The position numbers were made by a program, and so were the translations under genes. Of a stretch of 64,000 nt of DNA, positions 59,436 to 64,000 are shown piece after piece. The notes beneath the pieces are model-generated. The model had not been told where the DNA came from and ran no database searches. It saw nothing but the letters and a program-made list of their open reading frames with translations. Each line of letters starts with the position of its first letter. Position 1 is the stretch's first letter. Source of the DNA: Paenibacillus silvae (GTDB taxonomy: Bacteria; Bacillota; Bacilli; Paenibacillales; Paenibacillaceae); NCBI RefSeq assembly GCF_014639235.1, contig NZ_BMFU01000002.1:762361-826360 (forward strand), in the 5' to 3' direction.

Positions 59436-60629
59436 TTATTTTTCGTTCTCATCGGGAATCCCCTGTGGACCCGTTGACTTGCCTGAACGCACTACCTTGG
59501 CTTTCACCTTAATCTGTACATCGAGATCAGGATAAATCTTCTCCCAGTTCTTCTCTTGCTTTTTCCATTGCTGCGGATAAAATCTGCGAAATTCAACAGC
59601 AAAATGATACAAGTCTGCTCGCATCTCCTGCTGTGACAGATGCAGTGCAGCCTGAGCCAGTTCCTGCAGTTTTTTTCCCCACTCCTGTTCCAGCTCTTTA
59701 AGAACGGTAGGGTCTGTCAGGTCACCATCCGTTGTGTTCAGCACCACTTCTCCCTGGGTTTCAACATTAACCAGCATTCGCCACTGGCCATTGGTGATTT
59801 TCGGCTTTAATTTTGTTTTAATGTCTAACAGCTGGATAGAAAAAGAGCCTTTGGAGGATCGGAATTCCACAGGCATAATAATGTTGTTAAGATCCTTGGC
59901 AAGCAGCAGCACACCAACTGTTAACGGTTCCGTTATGGTTCGAACATAACGATCTTTCTTGTATAAACTTAATCCTTTAATATAAGGTGTTGTTGCGAGT
60001 TTGTCCTTCTCGTCCGGCGGCGGCAGAGTCAGCATGCGCGACAAAATGACCGATTCGCTGGGTCCTTCAATGGATTTTGCCAAATCCAGCACTGATGTTC
60101 GAGTACCGAGCCTTAGATTAGCCATCTCACGCAAAGATTCAGCTGAGCTTCTTTCCAACGGATCAAGCAAAGCCAGTATTCCTTTGGCAGACTCTGTCGT
60201 GGAAAAAACATAAGCATGCTCCCTGATCTGCGGGTATCGCAGAAAAAAGTCAATATACTCACGCAGTCCATGCTTGCCCGCATCCTCGTTAATCACAATG
60301 ACTTCGCAGTGTCCCCAGAACATATTTCGGGGAACTTTACGCTGCAAACGATTCAGAGCTTCTGCGATGTTTCGACCCTCAGCTGTTCGGATTAACGTTA
60401 CTCCACTGGGACTTCCGCCACCCCCGGTACTATCTCCTCCACCTGCTTTTCGCGGAACGAAAATCTGAGCGGTAAGATGAACCTTGTCATTCTCATAGTC
60501 CACACCTGTTGCCAGCACAATTGCCAGATCGTTAATTTCAATCCGATCCCAGCAGCCACTTAACACTACGCAGGACAGCAAAGATATAAATGTTATTAGC
60601 ATGCGCCATGTTCGTACAATTCTCATCAT
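59436..60629 (-). CDS. gerC: Ger(x)C-family spore germination lipoprotein
   Basis: Third subunit of a GerA-type nutrient germinant receptor in the spore inner membrane. About 397 residues. Lipobox LSGC (Cys near residue 26), then WDRIEINDLAIVLATGVDYE, the usual GerAC opening; FWGHCEVIVINEDAGKHGLREYIDFFLRYPQIRE and YIKGLSLYKKDRYV are family blocks. The start at MMRIVRTW lies 4 nt after the gerB stop; an earlier start would overlap gerB by about 30 bp. Confidence 0.93.
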   Translation of the reverse strand: MMRIVRTWRMLITFISLLSCVVLSGCWDRIEINDLAIVLATGVDYENDKVHLTAQIFVPRKAGGGDSTGGGGSPSGVTLIRTAEGRNIAEALNRLQRKVPRNMFWGHCEVIVINEDAGKHGLREYIDFFLRYPQIREHAYVFSTTESAKGILALLDPLERSSAESLREMANLRLGTRTSVLDLAKSIEGPSESVILSRMLTLPPPDEKDKLATTPYIKGLSLYKKDRYVRTITEPLTVGVLLLAKDLNNIIMPVEFRSSKGSFSIQLLDIKTKLKPKITNGQWRMLVNVETQGEVVLNTTDGDLTDPTVLKELEQEWGKKLQELAQAALHLSQQEMRADLYHFAVEFRRFYPQQWKKQEKNWEKIYPDLDVQIKVKAKVVRSGKSTGPQGIPDENEK

Positions 60630-60633
60630 CTGA

Positions 60634-61749
60634 TCAGTGACTCGCCTGTTTCTTGCGTGCATGCGACCACCCCTTCTTCAGCCATGCAAGACCATACGTA
60701 AGTCCAGGCAGCACCAATAACACACTGATGGTATACAGATTGGCAGATGCTGTAATCAAGCTGGATAAACCAGAGCCTCCGGTCGCTACCCAATAGGAAA
60801 ATACCAGTGACATGAGGGAAAGTGGCCATACCAGTGGTTTATAGTTTCTCATGCCAAACCACTCCGCAGTGGAAGTAACCGAGATATACAGGAACACAGA
60901 TATCTTGACAAAAATACCGAAAATCCAGATGGCAATAATCAGCGATTCAATATGCTGCAGAAAGTCCGCAATTGTAATGTATCTTGCAGCAATCATGACC
61001 GGGAAAACAAATGTATCCGTTAAATCTCCGATCAAAAACAGACAAAACACATTGGTGACCGTCATCGCAACTGTCGTCAATACCAGAGAACCGAATAGAA
61101 TATGTGTCGCTCTTTTTTTCTGATTGACATAGGGCATTAGGAAAGCAATAACGATATATTCACTGAACCACGCTCCTGGCGCCATAGCTCCTTCCAGAAC
61201 AGGCAGCGGTCCATTTTCCATAAACGGGAACAGCTGGGCAGGATTGAGTTCACCGATTAACAGTACAAAAATCAATGCCAGAAGCACGATCACAAGCGTA
61301 ACAAAAATTTGCGCTGTTCTTCCCACCACTTCAATACCAAGTCTTACATTGATTGCACAAACGATAATCATGGTACCCACTATAACAAACATCGGTGTAC
61401 GCGGCAGGGCATTGTTAGCAATAAACTCGCCATATTCACGGACAATGGTGCCCGTGAGGTGAGGCATATAGAGTATGTAGATTAATCCCAGCAGCTTTCC
61501 AGGGATACGACCGGCAATGGATACACTGGATTGAATAAGGGTCTTTCCCGGGTACATCCGATGCAGTCCAAGCGATAGACCAATACTAGCAATCCCGAAT
61601 AAGGACCCAATTGCAGGTGTCATCCACATATCATGACCGGCATAATGCATCGTAATTCCTGGTACAGACAGGATGGCTGTCGCAAGGATGGCCGGGAAAA
61701 TCATGAATGCCAGCTGTGTTACAGATATTTTTCCTTGATCGGGTAACAT
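60634..61749 (-). CDS. gerB: GerB-type spore germination permease-like subunit
   Basis: Amino-acid-permease-fold subunit of the germinant receptor, thought to bind the germinant. 371 residues, ten helices. Begins ISVTQLAFMIFPAILATAILSVPGITMHYAGHDMWMTP, typical of GerAB, and contains PLPVLEGAMAPGAWFSEYIVIAFLMPYV. Lies 35 bp after gerA. Confidence 0.94.
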   Translation of the reverse strand: MLPDQGKISVTQLAFMIFPAILATAILSVPGITMHYAGHDMWMTPAIGSLFGIASIGLSLGLHRMYPGKTLIQSSVSIAGRIPGKLLGLIYILYMPHLTGTIVREYGEFIANNALPRTPMFVIVGTMIIVCAINVRLGIEVVGRTAQIFVTLVIVLLALIFVLLIGELNPAQLFPFMENGPLPVLEGAMAPGAWFSEYIVIAFLMPYVNQKKRATHILFGSLVLTTVAMTVTNVFCLFLIGDLTDTFVFPVMIAARYITIADFLQHIESLIIAIWIFGIFVKISVFLYISVTSTAEWFGMRNYKPLVWPLSLMSLVFSYWVATGGSGLSSLITASANLYTISVLLVLPGLTYGLAWLKKGWSHARKKQASH

Positions 61750-61784
61750 GATTTCCCCTCCCTCCCACTCCTGTGTTATATACG

Positions 61785-63317
61785 TTAACGTGTTTTATTC
61801 CAAGGTGATGGGCGCCACCACACATCCTTCACTTCTTTGGACATTGTAGGTGCAATCGGCGACAGATAAGGCGTTCCAAACGAGCGCAAGCTGCTGAGAT
61901 GTATAACGATTACGATAATGCCCAGCATAACACCTGTTAGTCCGAGTGTTCCTGCAAGAAGCATGACCGGAAATCGCAGCAAACGAGTAGCAATGCTGGC
62001 GGCGTAACGAGGAATCATAAATGACGCTATGCCCGTAATGGCGACAATAATGATCATCGGTGCGGATACAATACCTGCTGTGGTGGCTGCCTGACCGATA
62101 ATCAAGGCGCCAACAATGCTGACAGCAGAACCGACCTGCTTGGGCAAACGCACCCCTGCCTCACGCAGCGCTTCAAAGGCGATCTCCATAATTAGTGCCT
62201 CCACCAGAGCTGGAAAAGGAATCTCCTCTCTCGCTTTGGCGATACTGAGCAGCAGTACTGTTGGAATCATCTCCTGATGATAGGTTGTTATCGCCACATA
62301 AGCAGATGGAAGCAATAACGATAACACATAGAATGTGTATCTTAGCCATCGTAGAAATACACTCATGAATGCATATTGATAATAATCTTCGGGAGATTGC
62401 AGCATGGAAAACAAAGTAACAGGTGCGATTAGAGTAAAGGGTGTACCATCAACAAGAATGGCAAACCGCCCTTCCAGCAGATTGGAGGCAACCACATCCG
62501 GTCTTTCGGTAGCAATCATCTGTGGAAATGGAGAGTGACGCTGATCAATGATATCTTCCTCAATGTACTGACTTTCCAGAATGTCTCGAACTCTAAGGTT
62601 GTCCAGCCTTTTTTCTACTTCCTGTACCAGCTTGAAGTCAATGGCACCTTCCACATAAGCCAGCGCAACACTTGTATTGGAGCGTTCACCTACCGTGCGA
62701 GTACGAAATTTCAGCGCTGGTGTTTTCAGTCGTTTGCGGACCAGTGATAGATTGGTTGCCAGGGCTTCCGTAAACCCGTCTCTGGCACCACGCACGGTGG
62801 ATTCCGCTAGCGGCTCTTCCGTCGAACGATTAGCTGCTTTGTAAAGTGGGTACACCGTTGCAACATTAGAACCCTCCAGTAGAAGCAGTGCTTCTCCTTC
62901 CAGGATCGCTTCAGCAGCCTGTGTAGGGGTTTCTACTGTTTTGACCGATGCCATAGGCACCTGGGCTGCTTCAATTCCAATCTCCTGAACAGGTGTTAAC
63001 ACCTGACGTTCCAGACGTTCCGTATCGCACAGACCGAGACAGTATACACAGAGTGCCGGGACGAAGCCCGCCGTTTCGAAGGAATGAAATACGACATCTG
63101 AACAGTCAGTAAATACAGCTCGCAGTGTATTTTCATCGTTTACTAGAACGCCTGTCAAAGGCAGGTCCTGATATGCAGCCTCGTTCGGCTTGCTCTTTGA
63201 ATCAGCATCTTGGTTTGATTTTTCTTGGTCTGACGTGCCTTGTTCCATCTCTTGATCAGAGCCTTGCTTCGACTCTTGTTGCTGTTCTGACTTCGAAGTC
63301 TGGTTTGTGCCCTTCAT
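61785..63317 (-). CDS. gerA: GerA-type spore germination protein subunit A
   Basis: Channel-forming subunit of the germinant receptor, 510 residues. A hydrophilic Gln/Glu/Ser/Lys-rich N-terminus of about 45 residues, a soluble NTD (LPLTGVLVNDENTLRAVFTDCSDVVF ... EGEALLLLEGSNVATVYPLYKAANRSTEEPLAESTVRGARDGFTEAL, ESQYIEEDIIDQRHSPFPQMIATERPDVVASNLLEGRFAILVDGTPF), then five helices with LLSIAKAREEIPFPALVEALIMEIAFEALREAGVRLPKQVGSAVSIVGALIIGQAATTAGIV. The start at MKGTNQ has AAAGGAG 8 nt upstream; a GTG three codons earlier abuts the site. Confidence 0.95.
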   Translation of the reverse strand: MKGTNQTSKSEQQQESKQGSDQEMEQGTSDQEKSNQDADSKSKPNEAAYQDLPLTGVLVNDENTLRAVFTDCSDVVFHSFETAGFVPALCVYCLGLCDTERLERQVLTPVQEIGIEAAQVPMASVKTVETPTQAAEAILEGEALLLLEGSNVATVYPLYKAANRSTEEPLAESTVRGARDGFTEALATNLSLVRKRLKTPALKFRTRTVGERSNTSVALAYVEGAIDFKLVQEVEKRLDNLRVRDILESQYIEEDIIDQRHSPFPQMIATERPDVVASNLLEGRFAILVDGTPFTLIAPVTLFSMLQSPEDYYQYAFMSVFLRWLRYTFYVLSLLLPSAYVAITTYHQEMIPTVLLLSIAKAREEIPFPALVEALIMEIAFEALREAGVRLPKQVGSAVSIVGALIIGQAATTAGIVSAPMIIIVAITGIASFMIPRYAASIATRLLRFPVMLLAGTLGLTGVMLGIIVIVIHLSSLRSFGTPYLSPIAPTMSKEVKDVWWRPSPWNKTR

Positions 63318-63365
63318 CAGCTTCACTCCTTTCTACGGCATCGTCCAAGTATTCTCAGTAAAAGA

Positions 63366-63396
63366 TATCATTTGCTTCCGTGACCATAAATATGCA
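63366..63396 (-). promoter_or_regulatory. Sigma-G-like promoter of the ger operon
   Basis: Minus strand: TGCATA (63396-63391), 18 bp, AATGATA (63372-63366). This fits the forespore sigma-G pattern TGHATA-N17/18-CATNMTA with one mismatch and sits about 50 bp before gerA, as expected for forespore-expressed germinant receptors. Confidence 0.7.
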
Positions 63397-63407
63397 GCAA
63401 ACATGAC

Positions 63408-63437
63408 AAAAAAAGCCGCTTCGGGAGCGACTTTTTT
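63408..63437 (-). terminator. Terminator of the sugar ABC permease gene
   Basis: Minus strand: AAAAAAGTCGCT pairs with AGCGGCTTTTTT (one G-T wobble) around CCCGA. Confidence 0.88.
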
Positions 63438-63477
63438 CAAGTAAATGCTTTAGATTGTGTGTCCGATGAGATAATAA

Positions 63478-64000
63478 CTATCCTTTAACAGCACCTAGTG
63501 CAACACTCCCGATAATCTGCTTGGAGAATACCGCGAACACCACGATAATTGGCAAAATAGAAATCGCCACCCCGAGATATAACAATCCATAGTCCATGCC
63601 GTAATATCCCTGTACAAGGGCAACCAGCACCGGAAGCGGATATTTGTCCAGCGAGAAAAACAATACGAGCGGGGTTAGGAAATTGTTCCATGATCCGATA
63701 AACGTGAAAATACCGAGAGCCGAAATGGCTGGCCCAAGAATGGGCAGCACAATCTGGTTAAATGTTCTGAATTCATTGGCGCCATCCACCCGGGATGACT
63801 CAATGATCTCGTCAGGAATGCTGCTTTCCATAAACTGTTTGATAAAAAAGACATTAAACGCATTTGCTGCCGCAGGTAAAATAATGGCCGCATAGCTGTC
63901 AAGCAGGCCAAGTGTACTGAAAAGCCGATAAACACCGATGAGTGCCAGCTGGCCTGGAACCATCATCGTTGCGAGCAGAAACAGGAACAGACCGGTGCGG
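63478..64000 (-). CDS. Sugar ABC transporter permease, MalG type (5' end outside window)
   Basis: 174 residues of the C-terminal part are present; the frame stays open to the window edge (RTGLFLFLLATMMVPGQ), so the start is beyond base 64000. EAA loop IPDEIIESSRVDGANEFRTFNQIVLPILGP; terminal KQIIGSVALGAVKG is the MalG-family tail. Likely the last gene of another sugar importer operon. Confidence 0.92.
   Translation of the reverse strand, partial: RTGLFLFLLATMMVPGQLALIGVYRLFSTLGLLDSYAAIILPAAANAFNVFFIKQFMESSIPDEIIESSRVDGANEFRTFNQIVLPILGPAISALGIFTFIGSWNNFLTPLVLFFSLDKYPLPVLVALVQGYYGMDYGLLYLGVAISILPIIVVFAVFSKQIIGSVALGAVKG

Noticed and set aside
1..64000. CRISPR arrays, tRNA, rRNA, prophage or transposase genes
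   Set aside because: No regularly spaced direct repeats, no tRNA cloverleaf or rRNA sequence, and no integrase or transposase reading frame was seen on either strand.

Overview
The window reads as the chromosome of a spore-forming Bacillota bacterium, most likely a Paenibacillus. Indicators are an operon of gerA/gerB/gerC spore-germinant receptor genes behind a sigma-G-like promoter, the bacillithiol genes yojF-bshB2, a class III fructose-1,6-bisphosphatase, an rbsRKDACB operon in Bacillus order, a YesM/YesN-type two-component pair facing a sugar ABC importer, and strong AGGAGG-type ribosome binding sites throughout. No rRNA, tRNA, CRISPR array, prophage or intact insertion sequence was seen. 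About 58 protein genes are supported. Many start at TTG or GTG, which I assigned from Shine-Dalgarno position.

Layout. 1-1.6 kb: benE (partial) and yggS. 1.8-7.7 kb: complete ribose operon with a cre/RbsR-like operator on its promoter. 7.9-16.7 kb: EamA transporter, DUF4309-like secreted protein, serine hydrolase, a 65-residue protein, cyclase-family hydrolase, VOC protein, TetR, YitT, and a divergent MerR/short-chain dehydrogenase pair. 16.9-19.5 kb: the carboxynorspermidine synthase/decarboxylase operon, behind a structured leader with an intrinsic terminator. 19.8-28.1 kb: nucleoside deaminase, PuuD-like amidohydrolase, AraC-type response regulator, histidine kinase and a divergent sugar ABC importer. 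28.2-35.8 kb: helD, a Zn alcohol dehydrogenase divergent from a MerR gene, a Fur-box-controlled iron-siderophore binding protein, a UppP paralogue and an unknown protein. 36.2-41.3 kb: metE, yjdI-yjdJ, fbp. 41.5-45.8 kb: nosD-nosL-nosY-nosF plus a ResA-like thioredoxin, with no nosZ. 45.9-50.6 kb: bshB2-yojF, DUF817, murB, SDR. 50.8-57.6 kb: a 683-residue serine hydrolase, a LytTR two-component pair, a chimeric AraC/SDR reading frame, a lipase and two unknown small proteins. 57.8-64 kb: a stalk-domain/GH18-like protein, the ger operon and a partial sugar ABC permease.

How parts work together. Carbon uptake is prominent: the ribose importer with pyranase and kinase, and a second sugar importer next to its own sensor and regulator. 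Redox and electrophile handling recurs: bacillithiol genes, two SDRs and a Zn-ADH. All three of these dehydrogenase genes have MerR-type promoters with a 19-bp spacer and related dyads, so one or both MerR proteins may act across loci.

Most worth a second look: (1) the unassigned structured leader and attenuator before the carboxy-polyamine operon; (2) two inverted copies of a roughly 190-235 bp intergenic repeat with matching ends, near 35.9 and 49.3 kb; (3) the shared MerR operator logic; (4) an apparent deletion fusion of an AraC N-terminus to an SDR C-terminal half; (5) a tiny promoter/8-codon ORF/terminator unit between helD and adh; and (6) a nos maturation operon lacking nosZ.
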